The notes under the pieces are model-generated. The model saw only the letters and a program-made list of their open reading frames with translations. It was not told the origin of the DNA and did not search any database. This document shows positions 6,082 through 6,119 of a DNA stretch of 6,119 bases, piece after piece (the stretch's first letter is position 1; every line of letters starts with the position of its first letter). Origin of the DNA: Desulfuromonadales bacterium (GTDB lineage: Bacteria > Desulfobacterota > Desulfuromonadia > Desulfuromonadales > BM103); assembly GCA_030640215.1 (NCBI GenBank), contig DAOWJU010000340.1, forward strand, positions 1-6,119, read 5' to 3'. The translations under genes were made by a program, and so were the position numbers.

Positions 6082-6119
6082 ATGAGGTTCAAGGGGATTG
6101 TTTTGTCAGCTGACGCTCA
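6082..6119 (+). CDS. Possible start of a divergent gene (partial, unidentified)
   Basis: A plus-strand frame opens at ATG 6082 and remains open to the window edge (12 codons). A second possible start in the same frame, TTG at 6103, has AAGGGGA at 6091-6097 5 nt upstream, a better ribosome site than the ATG has, and would give Met-Ser-Ala-Asp-Ala. A CATAAT at 6070-6075 could be a -10 box, but no matching -35 is evident. Twelve codons are too few to name a product, and the frame may be non-coding. On the minus strand all three frames are closed within this stretch, so no minus-strand gene continues leftward past about 6091. Confidence 0.25.
   Translation, partial: MRFKGIVLSADA

Noticed and set aside
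1..6119. CRISPR array, tRNA/rRNA, insertion sequence or phage remains
   Set aside because: No direct repeats with spacers, no cloverleaf-like sequence, no transposase or terminal inverted repeats were seen; nearly all bases are used by the seven ATPase genes.

Overview
The window is one bacterial operon, read entirely on the minus strand, that encodes a V/A-type (rotary, archaeal-like) ATPase. In transcription order, right to left, the genes are: a small coiled-coil peripheral-stalk subunit (H/G type), subunit I (membrane stator), subunit K (the c-ring proteolipid), subunit E (peripheral stalk), subunit C (AC39 socket), subunit F (central stalk) and subunit A (catalytic). Subunit A runs off the left edge with 533 residues visible. 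Subunits B and D, which complete the enzyme, are not in the window. They would be expected just beyond position 1.

The order H-I-K-E-C-F-A matches the A/V-type operons of archaea such as Methanosarcina (aha genes) and of bacteria such as Thermus and Enterococcus. The proteins do not look archaeal. Base composition is moderately GC-rich, Shine-Dalgarno sites are ordinary, and a bacterial-type extended -10 promoter lies upstream. A Gram-negative bacterium, perhaps a proteobacterium that acquired a V/A ATPase, is my best guess, but no taxonomic marker is present.

Layout: 1-1600 subunit A (partial); 1597-1917 F; 1914-2843 C; 2812-3411 E; 3453-3668 K; 3725-5611 I; 5586-5930 H. The gene junctions are overlapping (26-32 bp for H/I and E/C, 4-bp ATGA for C/F and F/A) except around K. 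K is separated by 56 bp on its upstream side and 41 bp on its downstream side, and both spacers can fold. This fits a need to make many more c subunits than other subunits. Positions 5931-6081 are a regulatory region with a candidate promoter for the operon. At the right edge a plus-strand reading frame may begin a divergent gene, but too little is visible to identify it.

Together the products form a membrane machine. I and the K ring make the ion path. A (with the unseen B) hydrolyses or makes ATP. F and C (with the unseen D) form the rotor axle and its docking cup. E and H form the peripheral stalks. Nothing in the window points to a wholly new system. The points worth a second look are the variant P-loop of subunit A, the expression layout around K, the ion-ligand residues of K, and the divergent start of subunit C.
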